Positions 40,948-50,421 of a stretch of DNA of 64,000 bases are shown piece by piece (positions within the stretch are counted from its first letter, which is position 1; the number at the start of each line of letters is the position of its first letter). Location: positions 73,080-137,079 of the forward strand of contig CACYSD010000002.1 of NCBI GenBank assembly GCA_902776985.1, in the 5' to 3' direction. The position numbers and the translations under genes are program-made. The stretch is from UBA3839 sp902776985. Lineage in GTDB: Bacteria; Bacteroidota; Bacteroidia; Bacteroidales; Bacteroidaceae. A model generated the notes under the pieces. That model was not told the DNA's origin. It saw nothing but the letters and a program-made list of their open reading frames with translations, and did no database searches.

Positions 40948-41334
40948 CTATTTTTGTTCAATATAGTACTTTAAACCGCGCTTTACGTTATCAATTATTG
41001 CATTTGAGGTGTATGTCGCACCTGTTACTGCATCAACCTTCAGATTCATCGCAGTAGCCAACTTCAAACCATTCCATTTTGAAAGGATTCCCTCGCTCAC
41101 CATCTTCATATATTTTGGTCCTTCGCGGTTAGGAAGTACGGCAACCTTTACAACCTTACCTTTCTTAATATAAATCTCTACAGGAGTCTGAGCCTTATAG
41201 CCCTTAACGTCTTTGGCAATCTCTGTTGTATTCACAACTTCTGTATTGTCCGCCTGCTTGGTAATCACTTGTTGGGCAAAAGACATCTGGCAGAAAAGAG
41301 CTGCCAAGGCGAAAGTAAAAAATCTTGATTTCAT
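40948..41334 (-). CDS. Secreted FMN-binding domain protein (covalent flavinylation motif)
   Basis: 128 residues with a signal peptide (cleavage after QMSFA). The mature part is one FMN_bind domain: TPVEIYIKKGKVVKVAVLPNREGPKYMKMV, then NLKVDAVTGATYTSNAIIDNVKRGL near 98-122. DAVTGAT is the D-x2-[ST]-GAT motif in which the final Thr is attached to FMN by ApbE/Ftp. It therefore looks like a one-domain periplasmic or surface flavoprotein for extracytoplasmic electron transfer. No redox partner or apbE lies beside it. It is followed downstream by the ilv promoter and preceded by tRNA-His. Confidence 0.88.
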   Translation of the reverse strand: MKSRFFTFALAALFCQMSFAQQVITKQADNTEVVNTTEIAKDVKGYKAQTPVEIYIKKGKVVKVAVLPNREGPKYMKMVSEGILSKWNGLKLATAMNLKVDAVTGATYTSNAIIDNVKRGLKYYIEQK

Positions 41335-41420
41335 AAAGATAAGTATTTAGATTAGGGAGTAATACTTAGAGGATTAACAAAAAAAGACCTTACAGATATC
41401 TCTGCAAGGACTACCCGAAG

Positions 41421-41495
41421 GGTGGATGGTGGGACTCGAACCCACGACATTCAGAACCACAATCTGACGCTCTAACCGACTGAACTACATCCACC
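41421..41495 (-). tRNA. tRNA-His (GTG)
   Basis: Anticodon loop ATTGTGG (GTG). The extra 5' G (G-1) faces C73, the histidine identity pair. T-loop TTCGAGT. CCA not encoded. Confidence 0.96.
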
Positions 41496-41550
41496 ATCAT
41501 GTCAGCTCATAATTCCTTGCCAAGAGAAAGGAATTTTTCAAAAGCGAGTG

Positions 41551-41581
41551 CAAAGGTACGGTTATTTTTTTAACTGACAAA
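41551..41581 (-). promoter_or_regulatory. Promoter of tRNA-His
   Basis: Minus strand TTTG (41581-41578), exactly 19 bp, TACCTTTG (41558-41551), then CACTCGCTTTTGA. It shares TTTGCACTCGCTTTTGA with the nine-tRNA operon promoter. Confidence 0.85.
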
Positions 41582-41817
41582 TTTTTTGATGATTTTTATT
41601 CTAAAATAGTTTTAATTCGCTCTCTCGCATATCTGATATATTATTATAAAGCATCTGAAGACTCCAAAGATGAAAGACTATTGAAAGTTAAAATCTATTA
41701 AATGAATACGACACAAGAGTCGTTTTATACTTTATTAAACATTTTTCAGTCCACCGTTTACTGGAAAATGGGTAAATTTGCAGTCAAATTGAACTAAACA
41801 AAAACAAGTACTTATAA
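41582..41817 (+). promoter_or_regulatory. Spacer with -7 element of the moxR/Bat operon
   Basis: A/T-rich spacer before moxR. TAAATTTG at 41773-41780 is a perfect -7 box, 37 bp before the ATG; no clear -33 box. A small ACGAC/GTCGT hairpin lies at 41708-41723. Nothing else recognised. Confidence 0.5.
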
Positions 41818-42813
41818 ATGACAAACGCAATTGACATTAAGGCACTGAACGAGCGAATAGAGCAACACAGTGTTATGGTGACAAACCTGATGACAGGCAT
41901 GGACCAATACATTATCGGCCAGCGTCATTTGGTAGAATCATTGATCATAGGCCTCCTGAGCGACGGACACGTTTTGCTCGAAGGTGTACCAGGTCTAGCA
42001 AAGACTAAGGCAATCAGAACACTCGCAGGTCTGATTGAAGGAAAATTCAGTCGTATACAGTTTACCCCAGACTTGCTTCCTGCTGACGTGGTCGGCACCA
42101 TGATATACAATCAGCGTGAGGGAAAGTTTGAATCCAAGCGTGGTCCAATCTTTGCCAATTTCGTCCTTGCAGATGAAATCAACCGTGCTCCGGCAAAGGT
42201 TCAAAGTGCACTTCTCGAAGCCATGCAGGAGCGTCAGGTAACTCTCTCCAATGAGACTTACAAACTTCCCCACCCCTTCCTCGTACTTGCAACTCAGAAC
42301 CCAATTGAGCAGGAAGGTACATATCCTCTGCCAGAAGCGCAGGTTGACCGTTTCATGCTCAAAGTCGTAGTTGACTACCCAGGAATTGAGGAAGAGAAGC
42401 ACATCATCCGTCAGAACATCCAACCTGAAGAGCAGGAAGTCAAGCCTATCATGGGATTGAAAGACATCGACGCTGCCCGCAACGTTGTAACAGGCATATA
42501 CGTTGACGAGAAGATTGAGCAGTATATTGCAGACATCGTATTTGCAACCCGTTATCCCGACCGCTACGGCCTGCGCGATATGGTTGGTCTTATTGCTTTC
42601 GGTGGTTCTCCACGTGCTTCAATCAACCTGGCTCTTGCATCACGTGCTTACGCATTCATCAAGCATCGCGGTTATGTTATCCCAGAAGACGTGAGAGCTG
42701 TAGCTGCGGATGTGCTCCGCCATCGCATCGGTCTTACTTATGAAGCAGAAGCAAGCAACGTGAGTCAGATGGAAATCATCAGCCGCATCATCAACAAGGT
42801 TGAAGTGCCTTGA
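41818..42813 (+). CDS. MoxR-family AAA+ ATPase
   Basis: 331 residues. Walker A EGVPGLAKT near 57, pre-sensor DLLPADVVGTMIYN, Walker B FANFVLADEINRAPAKVQSALLEAMQERQV near 112-140, sensor ATQNPIEQEGTYPLPEAQVDRFML near 158. First gene of the Bacteroidetes aerotolerance (Bat) operon; MoxR ATPases act with VWA-domain proteins as chaperones for protein maturation in the envelope. The stop overlaps the next start region. Confidence 0.95.
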   Translation: MTNAIDIKALNERIEQHSVMVTNLMTGMDQYIIGQRHLVESLIIGLLSDGHVLLEGVPGLAKTKAIRTLAGLIEGKFSRIQFTPDLLPADVVGTMIYNQREGKFESKRGPIFANFVLADEINRAPAKVQSALLEAMQERQVTLSNETYKLPHPFLVLATQNPIEQEGTYPLPEAQVDRFMLKVVVDYPGIEEEKHIIRQNIQPEEQEVKPIMGLKDIDAARNVVTGIYVDEKIEQYIADIVFATRYPDRYGLRDMVGLIAFGGSPRASINLALASRAYAFIKHRGYVIPEDVRAVAADVLRHRIGLTYEAEASNVSQMEIISRIINKVEVP

Positions 42814-43709
42814 TTAACCCGAAACAATCACGACCACAATTGGAAACAGAAGAACTACTACAACAGGTTCGTCGCATCGAGATTAAGGCAAGAGGTCTTT
42901 CGAGCAACGTGTTCGCTGGTGAATACCACACAGCGTTCAAGGGGCGTGGTATGGCCTTTGCCGAAGTCCGCGAATATCAATACGGTGATGATGTGCGTGA
43001 CATCGATTGGAATGTCACGGCACGCTTCGACCATCCCTATGTGAAGGTATTCGAAGAGGAGCGCGAACTGACGGTAATGCTGATGATTGATGTCTCTGGA
43101 AGTTTGGATTTCGGAACCAGCGGAGAGACCAAGCGTCAGATGGCAACAGAAATTGCTGCCACTCTCGCCTTCTCAGCCATTGGTAACAACGACAAGGTTG
43201 GTGTCATATTCTTTTCCGATCGCATAGAGAAATTCATTCCTCCAAAGAAGGGACGCAAGCACATTCTGTTCATCATCCACGAACTGCTGAATTTCCAGCC
43301 ACAGAGCTTTAATACGGACATTGGCATGGCTGTGGAGTTCATGACCAATGCCATAAAGAAACGCTGTACCGTTTTTATCCTAAGCGACTTCTTCGACCCT
43401 AAGGACTTCAGCAACCAGCTGATGATAGGGAGCCGTCGTCACGACGTAGTGGCTCTGCAGATCTACGACCAGCGCATGATGGACATGCCAAACGTCGGTC
43501 TGCTCAAGGTGAAGGATGCGGAAAGCGGCAAGGAAATGTATATCGACACTTCTTCCAAACGTTTGCGCCGTGCTCACCACGAATGGTGGCTGAAGCACAA
43601 CAGCTGGCTGGTCGAAACTTTCGCTCGTGCCGGAATCGACTGTGCCCACTTGCGTACCGACGAAGACTTCGTCAAGGGTCTTATTGGTTTGTTCAGAATG
43701 AGAAAATGA
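42810..43709 (+). CDS. DUF58 protein of the Bat operon
   Basis: About 290-299 residues. DUF58/VWA-like: RGLSSNVFAGEYHTAFKGRGMAFAEVREYQYGDDVRDIDWNVTARF near 25-70, then MIDVSGSLDFGT (MIDAS-like DVSGS) near 92. No ATG gives a full-length product. Two TTG codons are candidates: 42810 (overlapping the moxR stop) and 42840, which would give a start of METEELLQQVRRIEIK that matches how I recall homologues beginning. Cytoplasmic partner of MoxR in this operon. Confidence 0.9.
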   Translation: MINPKQSRPQLETEELLQQVRRIEIKARGLSSNVFAGEYHTAFKGRGMAFAEVREYQYGDDVRDIDWNVTARFDHPYVKVFEEERELTVMLMIDVSGSLDFGTSGETKRQMATEIAATLAFSAIGNNDKVGVIFFSDRIEKFIPPKKGRKHILFIIHELLNFQPQSFNTDIGMAVEFMTNAIKKRCTVFILSDFFDPKDFSNQLMIGSRRHDVVALQIYDQRMMDMPNVGLLKVKDAESGKEMYIDTSSKRLRRAHHEWWLKHNSWLVETFARAGIDCAHLRTDEDFVKGLIGLFRMRK

Positions 43710-43719
43710 ATTATTGAAA

Positions 43720-44838
43720 ATGACAAGATATATTAGAAATAGGTTTTTGCTATTGCTGACAATCTTCATGTCTTCAGTATGCTGCATCAATGCCCAGGTT
43801 ACCGTTGACGCAAAAATCAGCAACACACAAATTCTTATTGGTGAGCCTACGGAAATAACCGTGGAGGTAAGCGCAGGCAGGAAGTCCAAAGTGGAAATTC
43901 CTGTTTACGACTCTCTGGCGATGATTGTGCCTGGAGTGGAAGTACAGCGCACCAGCGACATCGACACAGACCTCATCAACAATGGTGAGAGAATGGTGTT
44001 GCGTCGTTCCTACTCTGTTACATCATTCGATTCAGCTCTCTATTACATTCCCCCTGTCGAAGTTATTGTAGACAACAAGCACTATACTTCAGGTAAGAAT
44101 CTCGCCCTTAAAGTGCTTACTGTTGACATCGACACCACCAAAGTCAATGAAATTGCTCCAAACAAGGACATGATGACTCTACCGTATGAAAAGGATGAAT
44201 GGTCAGTTCCATATATCCTTGTCTTCGTCATTATGTTCGCAGCTTTGGTCATACTATACATTATTATTCGTCTCAAGGACAATAAGCCTATCATTCGCCG
44301 CATAAAGGTCAAGCCTCGCCTTGCTCCTCACAAACAGGCTATGCAGGAAATCGAGAAAATCAAGAGTGCGCGCGACTGGAGGGAAATTGAGAACTGGGAC
44401 GAGCAGCATCGTCAGGCGGCAACCAAGGAATACTACACATGGCTTACCGACACTCTGCGTAATTATATCAAGGAACGTTACAACTTCAACGCCATGGAGA
44501 TGACATCCGACGAAATCATCTATCACCTCAAGGCTGTCAACGACGAGCAGATGATTAAGGATGTGCAGTCTATCCTTGCGACAGCCGACCTTGTGAAATT
44601 CGCAAAATACAGCACCGTAGTCAACGAGAATGACCGCAACCTGCTCTACGCTATAGAATACATCAATCAAACAAAACAGGAAGAGGTAGAGAACAACAAG
44701 CCCGAGGAAGTAATCATAGTCGAGAAAGGCTCACCTGAGAATCGCACCATCATGTATATCACAGTTGGAGTGCTCTCTGTTGCCACCCTTTGCGCACTTG
44801 GCTACACCATTTACAGACTCTACCTCCTTTGGCTCTAA
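43720..44838 (+). CDS. Membrane protein of the Bat operon (BatD/DUF4381-like)
   Basis: 372 residues from the ATG at 43720. Signal peptide (cleavage near CCINA), an extracytoplasmic beta domain of about 140 residues (QILIGEPTEITVEVSAGRKSKVEIP; LRRSYSVTSFDSALYYIPPVEV), a membrane helix near 165-187, a cytoplasmic helical part (HRQAATKEYYTWLTDTLRNYIKERYNFNAMEMTSDEIIYHLK), and a second helix near the C-terminus (346-370). It occupies the usual place between DUF58 and BatA. Exact role unknown. Confidence 0.8.
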   Translation: MTRYIRNRFLLLLTIFMSSVCCINAQVTVDAKISNTQILIGEPTEITVEVSAGRKSKVEIPVYDSLAMIVPGVEVQRTSDIDTDLINNGERMVLRRSYSVTSFDSALYYIPPVEVIVDNKHYTSGKNLALKVLTVDIDTTKVNEIAPNKDMMTLPYEKDEWSVPYILVFVIMFAALVILYIIIRLKDNKPIIRRIKVKPRLAPHKQAMQEIEKIKSARDWREIENWDEQHRQAATKEYYTWLTDTLRNYIKERYNFNAMEMTSDEIIYHLKAVNDEQMIKDVQSILATADLVKFAKYSTVVNENDRNLLYAIEYINQTKQEEVENNKPEEVIIVEKGSPENRTIMYITVGVLSVATLCALGYTIYRLYLLWL

Positions 44839-44856
44839 CCTTCAAACAATCAACGG

Positions 44857-45846
44857 ATGGAATTCAAGAACCCATATATGCTACTGCTTCTGACGCTGCT
44901 CATACCATACATCGTGTGGTATGTGCTGCATCACAAACACAGCCATGCATCCCTACTCCTTCCTGAGACAGAGAAATACATCTACGTACGTCGTTCCTTC
45001 AGGTCATTACTGATTCCAGTTCCCAACATTCTGCGAATCATCCTTTTTGCGTTGGTAGTGATTATCATCGCCCGCCCACAGAAGAAACACTCCTGGAACG
45101 ACACAGACATAGAAGGTATTGACATCATGCTGGCGGTAGACGTGTCAACCAGTATGCTCACCCAGGACTTTAAGCCCAACCGCGTGGAAGCCTTGAAGAA
45201 TATCGCAAGCCGATTCATCGACAAACGTCCGAACGACAACATAGGACTCACCTTCTTCGCAGCAGAGGCATTCACTCTTTGCCCGCTCACAACAGACCAT
45301 GCCGTACTCATGAATCTTTACCAGAGTGCTGACAACCAAATGGCAGCCAAGGGCATGATAGCCGACGGTACAGCAATTGGCGACGGCATCATGAACTCGC
45401 TCCTGCGTCTTCGTGAGAGCAAGGCAAAGTCAAAAGTCATCATCCTGCTTACCGACGGTGTGAACAACTCCGGAACAATCGCTCCGCTCACAGCATGTGA
45501 GATTGCCAAGAAGCAGAATGTAAGAATCTACACCATCGGTATCGGTCGCAACGGTATGGCGCCATTCCCTCTTCCCACTGGCGGAACGGCTATGGTTCCT
45601 GTAGAGATTGACGAAACAACCATGCGTAAGATTTCTGCAGAGACTGGAGGAAAGTACTTCCGTGCCCAGGAGAATCAGGAACTTGCCGAGATTTACGACG
45701 AAATAGACAAGATGGAACGTACGAAGCTCAATGTAAGACAAATCAGTAAACGTGATGAATTCTTCGAGCCTTTTGCAATTGCCGCACTTGCCATCTTCCT
45801 CTTGGAAATCCTAATGCGTATGTTCGTCTTACGACGCATACCATAA
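44857..45846 (+). CDS. batA: BatA, VWA-domain membrane protein
   Basis: 329 residues. Two N-terminal membrane helices (about 5-22 and 48-68), a von Willebrand A domain with MIDAS motif DVSTSM near 93, TFFAAEAFTLCPLT and LLTDGVNNSG, and a C-terminal helix near 305-323. Inner-membrane protein with the VWA domain in the periplasm. Followed by batB after 18 bp. Confidence 0.92.
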   Translation: MEFKNPYMLLLLTLLIPYIVWYVLHHKHSHASLLLPETEKYIYVRRSFRSLLIPVPNILRIILFALVVIIIARPQKKHSWNDTDIEGIDIMLAVDVSTSMLTQDFKPNRVEALKNIASRFIDKRPNDNIGLTFFAAEAFTLCPLTTDHAVLMNLYQSADNQMAAKGMIADGTAIGDGIMNSLLRLRESKAKSKVIILLTDGVNNSGTIAPLTACEIAKKQNVRIYTIGIGRNGMAPFPLPTGGTAMVPVEIDETTMRKISAETGGKYFRAQENQELAEIYDEIDKMERTKLNVRQISKRDEFFEPFAIAALAIFLLEILMRMFVLRRIP

Positions 45847-45864
45847 TTATAATATACAGATTCA

Positions 45865-46884
45865 ATGTTTAGATTTGCACATCCATTATTTCTATATATA
45901 ATGCTGATTATTCCAGTACTCATTTTGGTGTATTGGTATATTTGCAGACTTCAGAAGAAGCGCATCAAGATGATTGGTGATCCTCAGCTGATAGCTCACC
46001 TCATGCCAGAAGTGTCGTATAAGCGGAAACATCTAAAATTCGGGCTTATGATGCTGATTCTGGCTCTGCTCACTTTGCTCATAGCACGTCCGCAGACAAG
46101 CCAGCCTTCTTCTCAGGAAATTACACATAAAGGTATAGAGGCAATAATTGCCGTTGACGTTTCCAATTCCATGTTGTGTCAGGACATCTCCCCGAACCGT
46201 CTGACCAAGTCCAAGATGCTGGTCAGCAAACTTACCGAGAAACTGGACAACGACAAAGTCGGACTTATCGCATTTGCAGGAACTGCGATAACAATCCTTC
46301 CTCTGACTGTAGACGGAGTTTCGGCAAAGATGTATCTTGACCAACTCGGCACATCCACCATTTCCACCCAAGGCACAAACCTCGCAGAAGCGATATTATG
46401 TGCGGGACGCAGTTTCTCCAAAAACGAGAATGTAGGTAAGGCTCTGATTCTCATAACCGATGCCGAAGACCATGAACAGGGTGCTATAGAGGCAGCCAAG
46501 CAATTGGCGGAATCAGGCATACGCATCTTCGTTCTCTCTGTGGGAACGGCAGAAGGCGGACCTATACCGTTGGGCAACGGCGAGTTCAAGAAGGATTCCG
46601 AGGGCAAGGTGGTAATTACCCATCTCAACGAGAAGGTTGGTCAGGAAATCGCCATGGCTGCCAACGGAGTATATATCCACGTCACATCTTCAGACCAGGC
46701 ACAGAACAAACTTTTGGCAGAAATCAACAAGATGCAAAGCGAGGAATATACTTCTGAGATATTTGCAGAACACGAGGAACTGTTCATGGCCGTTGCCATA
46801 GTGTTGCTTATCTGCATAATACTTGAGACATGCATCATGAGCAAGAAGAATCCTCTGCTAAAGAACTTCAAGGTGTTCAAATAA
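45865..46884 (+). CDS. batB: BatB, VWA-domain membrane protein
   Basis: 339 residues, paralogous to BatA: two N-terminal helices (about 6-25 and 56-73), MIDAS motif DVSNSM near 96, LIAFAGTAITILPLTVD near 133, LILITDAEDHEQG near 193, and a C-terminal helix near 305-325. Part of the same periplasmic VWA pair. Confidence 0.92.
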   Translation: MFRFAHPLFLYIMLIIPVLILVYWYICRLQKKRIKMIGDPQLIAHLMPEVSYKRKHLKFGLMMLILALLTLLIARPQTSQPSSQEITHKGIEAIIAVDVSNSMLCQDISPNRLTKSKMLVSKLTEKLDNDKVGLIAFAGTAITILPLTVDGVSAKMYLDQLGTSTISTQGTNLAEAILCAGRSFSKNENVGKALILITDAEDHEQGAIEAAKQLAESGIRIFVLSVGTAEGGPIPLGNGEFKKDSEGKVVITHLNEKVGQEIAMAANGVYIHVTSSDQAQNKLLAEINKMQSEEYTSEIFAEHEELFMAVAIVLLICIILETCIMSKKNPLLKNFKVFK

Positions 46885-46912
46885 ATAACCAACCATCAAC
46901 AAATCTTCAGTT

Positions 46913-47770
46913 TTGAAACGACTCATCATACTATACATAGCGGCATTTTGCACCATGAGTACATTTGCCCAGAAAACCTATCGCGACCACATCCGCATGG
47001 GTAACTACTTCTTCCGTCAGCTCAACACCAACGAGGCGGAAGTCAACTACCAACGCTCTGTCAATTCCGAGTTGTCTGTTGAGGGACTCTACAACCTGGC
47101 TAACATTCAACGGCTGATGGGAAACGACTCAACAGCATTGGAGAACTACAAGAAAGCATTGGATCTGTCGGGCAACAATAAAAAGAAAAGTGCAACCATA
47201 CTCCACAACATAGGAAACCTGTACTACACCCAAGGAGTTGGTGCCATGAAGAGCCGACCGGAACTCACAAACGCATTCCTCACCAAGGCTATCGAGGCGT
47301 ACAAGAGTGCGTTGCGCTACAACCCTGCAGACAACGAAACACGCTACAATCTGGCCAAGGCTCAGTATCTGTTGAAGAAGAACCAGCAGAACCAGAACCA
47401 AGACCAGAAACAAAACCAAAACGAAAACCAAAAACAGGAAGACAAGAAGGACAAGAAAGACCAGCAGAAGCCTGAGGATCAGAAAGACGAGAAGAAAGAT
47501 AACCAGGACAACCAGCAGGACAAGAAAGACCCGGAGAAGAAAGACCAGAAGAATCAGGACGAGAACCAGAATCAAAATCAGGATAAGAAGGAAAACCAGA
47601 ACAACTCCCAGAACGGACAGTCTAACCCTCAGAACGGACAGAAGAAGAATGAGATGGACGACAAAACTGCCGAGCAGTTGCTCAATGCCGCCCTTCAGGA
47701 CGAGAAAAAGATACAACGTCGTCTTAACCAGCGCACAGCACCTATGCGTCGACTGGAGAAAGACTGGTAA
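46913..47770 (+). CDS. batC: BatC, TPR protein with Gln/Asn/Lys/Asp-rich tail
   Basis: 285 residues. The start is TTG at 46913: it gives a clean signal peptide (KRLIILYIAAFCTMSTFA) and no ATG is near. Two to three TPR units (about 30-150; VEGLYNLANIQRLMGNDSTALENYKKAL, ATILHNIGNLYYTQGV, RYNLAKAQYLL) are followed by about 90 residues made almost only of Q, N, K, D and E, then a short ordered end (KTAEQLLNAALQDEKKIQRRLNQ). Periplasmic scaffold of the Bat system. Confidence 0.9.
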   Translation: MKRLIILYIAAFCTMSTFAQKTYRDHIRMGNYFFRQLNTNEAEVNYQRSVNSELSVEGLYNLANIQRLMGNDSTALENYKKALDLSGNNKKKSATILHNIGNLYYTQGVGAMKSRPELTNAFLTKAIEAYKSALRYNPADNETRYNLAKAQYLLKKNQQNQNQDQKQNQNENQKQEDKKDKKDQQKPEDQKDEKKDNQDNQQDKKDPEKKDQKNQDENQNQNQDKKENQNNSQNGQSNPQNGQKKNEMDDKTAEQLLNAALQDEKKIQRRLNQRTAPMRRLEKDW

Positions 47771-47788
47771 ATGTGCAAAATCATCAGT

Positions 47789-50416
47789 ATGAAACATTAC
47801 GCTATAACACTCCTACTCTTTATCACATCAGCCGTTTGCGCCATTGCAGCAAATGTCGATATCATCGTCGATGCACCTTCCACGGTGGAAGTCGATGAGC
47901 AGTTCAGAGTAAGATTTACCATCAACTCAAGTGAAGTAGCAAACTTCGGAGCACCCAGCTTCAAGGGATTCGAAGTTATCTACGGACCTGCGAAGTCAAG
48001 CCAGAGCAGTTATCAGATTATCAATGGCAAGACGAGTCAGAGCAGCTCCATCACATTCACCTATATCCTTCGCGCGGTCTCAACCGGCACATTCACCATT
48101 GAGCCTGCATCCATTCAGTACAACGGACAGACCATCAAGTCGCAGCCTCGTAAGATTAAGGTTGTGAAAGGCAGAAACGGAGGCGGTTCGCAACCAAACT
48201 CCCAAGGCTCACATCGTCAGCAGAACGAGGTTCACGAAAACACATCTACCAACATAGGTCCGAACGACCTCTTCATCACGGCTACGGCAAACCGCACCAC
48301 CGTCTATGAACAGGAAGCCATTCTTGTGACTTACAAGATCTACACTCTCGTCAACCTGATTCAGCTCGACAATCAGATGCCTACGCTCGACGGTTTCCAG
48401 ATTCAGGAGATGGATCTGCCGAATAACAAGCAGTTCTCAGTTGAGTCGTACAAAGGACACAACTATCGCACAGTTGTTTGGAACCAGTATGTTCTCTTCC
48501 CGCAAAAATCAGGCAATCTGACCATTCCAGCCATCACCTACGAAGGAGTTGTGGCACAGCCCAATCGCAACATAGACCCAATCGATGCCTATTTCAACGG
48601 AATGAGTAGCATGATTGAGATAAAGAAGAAGATAATCGCTCCGGCTGTCAAAATCAACGTACTTCCTCTCCCAGCCAAACCAGCAGAATATACTGGTGGT
48701 GTGGGTAATTTCACCATTCAGTCTAACCTCACTCCCGAAACGGTTAAAGCCAACGAAGCCATCACTCTTCGACTGACCGTTGAAGGTCAGGGCAACCTCA
48801 AGCTTCTCGAAAGCCCAAAGGTGAACTTCCCTGCCGACTTTGAGGTTTACGACCCGAAGGTTATTGACAATTTCAATATCAGCACCGGAGGATACAAAGG
48901 CACGAAGGTGTTCGAATATACCGTGGTTCCACGTCACAAGGGCAAATACACCATTCCGGCAGTCAAATTCTGCTACTTCGACACCAACTCCCATTCCTAC
49001 AAGACCCTTACCACTCAGCCCTATACCGTCAACGTGGAAAGAAGCCGTAACGGAGGCTCAGGCACAGTCAACGATTTCACCTCAAGTCAGGATGTGGAAG
49101 AACTGAACCACGACATCCGATACATCAAGACCAAGAACATCTCGTTTGCCGACACAGACAACGACTCGTTGTTCGGTAGCCTTGAGGCAATCGTTTATGG
49201 CGGTTCACTTCTCCTCTTCCTTATTATATATATAATATGTGTAAAGCAGGTAAACACAATAGTTGACATTGCCGACAGGAAGCAGAAGAAAGCCAACAAG
49301 GTGGCAAAGACCAAGCTCAATCGTGCGGCACAACTGCTCAAGCTACATCAGGCCAACGAGTTCTACGACGAAGTTCTCAAGGCTCTCTACGGCTATACCA
49401 CCGACAAACTACGTCTGCCTCGTGAGCACCTCAACAAGGACAACGTGGAAGGCGAACTTAACCGTCTCGGAGTTCCGACAGACATCATCAGTCAGTTCCT
49501 TAACGTACTGAGCGACTGCGAGTTTGCGCGTTATGCTCCAGGCAATCCAAATGAGAACATGGAGACAATCTACAATCATGCCATTTCACTCATCACACAG
49601 ATAGAGAACAACATCAAGCCGAAGTCGGAGAAGTCAGCCGATTCTGCATCACGTGTCCTCGGCGTAATCGTTGCCCTGCTTCTGCTGACGCCGCTTCAGG
49701 CTTCAGCCGAGAACGACAAATGGGACGATGCCATCACTCTTGCAGACTCGCTCTATGCAGAGGAAGACTTTGCCGAGGCGGCAGATCTGTACCTGGCTGT
49801 CATCACGAACAAGGGCAAGTCTGCGGAACTGCTCTACAATCTCGCCAACTGCTACTATAAGCAGGACAGCATAGCATGGGCTATCATCAACTACGAACGT
49901 GCCCTACGCCTGGCACCTGGCGACGACGACATCAAGACAAACCTCGCTTTCGTCCGCACCCATACAATTGACAAGATTGCGCCAACTGCACAGACATTCC
50001 TCAAGGACAAGCTGCATGGCATAGCCAGCATCTTCAGCGCAGGGACGTGGAAGATTATAGGTATGGTGGCATTCGTACTCATGCTCGCAGGTTTTATGGT
50101 TTACCGATTCACAGAACCTCTGAAGCTTCGCAAGACAGGATTCTACGGAGCTGCAGCCTTGCTCATCATAACCATCGTTGCCAATCTTTGTGCATACCTT
50201 CTGCTTCATGAGCAGCAACGTACCGATGTAGCTATTATAACAGCCCCGTCGGCCACCATTCTCAGTTCACCTTCAGAAAGCAGCACTCAGCTGTTTGTGG
50301 TTCACGAAGGTACTCGGATTGAGATTCTCGACAGCACAGAGGACGGCTGGAACGAGGTGAAATACGATGACGGCAAACAGGGCTGGGTACAAAACGAAGT
50401 ATTTGAAGTAATATAG
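47789..50416 (+). CDS. BatD-BatE fusion protein
   Basis: 875 residues from the ATG at 47789, chosen because a signal peptide (MKHYAITLLLFITSAVCA) follows at once; a start 18 bp upstream is also open. Residues 1-470 are BatD (oxygen-tolerance repeats, DIIVDAPSTVEVDEQFRVRFTI; TANRTTVYEQEAILVTYKIYT). A helix near 475-492 and a cytoplasmic domain follow. From about 625 the sequence reads like a complete BatE: a buried signal-peptide-like segment RVLGVIVALLLLTPLQASA, TPR units (LLYNLANCYYKQDSIAWAIINYERALRLAP), two helices (about 758-776 and 790-808) and a C-terminal SH3-like domain. In other Bacteroidetes I know BatD and BatE as separate genes. Confidence 0.88.
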   Translation: MKHYAITLLLFITSAVCAIAANVDIIVDAPSTVEVDEQFRVRFTINSSEVANFGAPSFKGFEVIYGPAKSSQSSYQIINGKTSQSSSITFTYILRAVSTGTFTIEPASIQYNGQTIKSQPRKIKVVKGRNGGGSQPNSQGSHRQQNEVHENTSTNIGPNDLFITATANRTTVYEQEAILVTYKIYTLVNLIQLDNQMPTLDGFQIQEMDLPNNKQFSVESYKGHNYRTVVWNQYVLFPQKSGNLTIPAITYEGVVAQPNRNIDPIDAYFNGMSSMIEIKKKIIAPAVKINVLPLPAKPAEYTGGVGNFTIQSNLTPETVKANEAITLRLTVEGQGNLKLLESPKVNFPADFEVYDPKVIDNFNISTGGYKGTKVFEYTVVPRHKGKYTIPAVKFCYFDTNSHSYKTLTTQPYTVNVERSRNGGSGTVNDFTSSQDVEELNHDIRYIKTKNISFADTDNDSLFGSLEAIVYGGSLLLFLIIYIICVKQVNTIVDIADRKQKKANKVAKTKLNRAAQLLKLHQANEFYDEVLKALYGYTTDKLRLPREHLNKDNVEGELNRLGVPTDIISQFLNVLSDCEFARYAPGNPNENMETIYNHAISLITQIENNIKPKSEKSADSASRVLGVIVALLLLTPLQASAENDKWDDAITLADSLYAEEDFAEAADLYLAVITNKGKSAELLYNLANCYYKQDSIAWAIINYERALRLAPGDDDIKTNLAFVRTHTIDKIAPTAQTFLKDKLHGIASIFSAGTWKIIGMVAFVLMLAGFMVYRFTEPLKLRKTGFYGAAALLIITIVANLCAYLLLHEQQRTDVAIITAPSATILSSPSESSTQLFVVHEGTRIEILDSTEDGWNEVKYDDGKQGWVQNEVFEVI

Positions 50417-50421
50417 TTGAT

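Noticed and set aside
41708..41723. ACGAC/GTCGT hairpin before moxR as a terminator
   Set aside because: Only five pairs and a weak T tract. Not enough to call.
47129..47797. Minus-strand frame of 222 codons rich in Leu and Val opposite batC
   Set aside because: It mirrors the Gln/Asn/Lys/Asp-rich low-complexity region of BatC; the complement of CAG/AAC/AAG/GAC codons reads as Leu/Val. No independent signal supports a gene.
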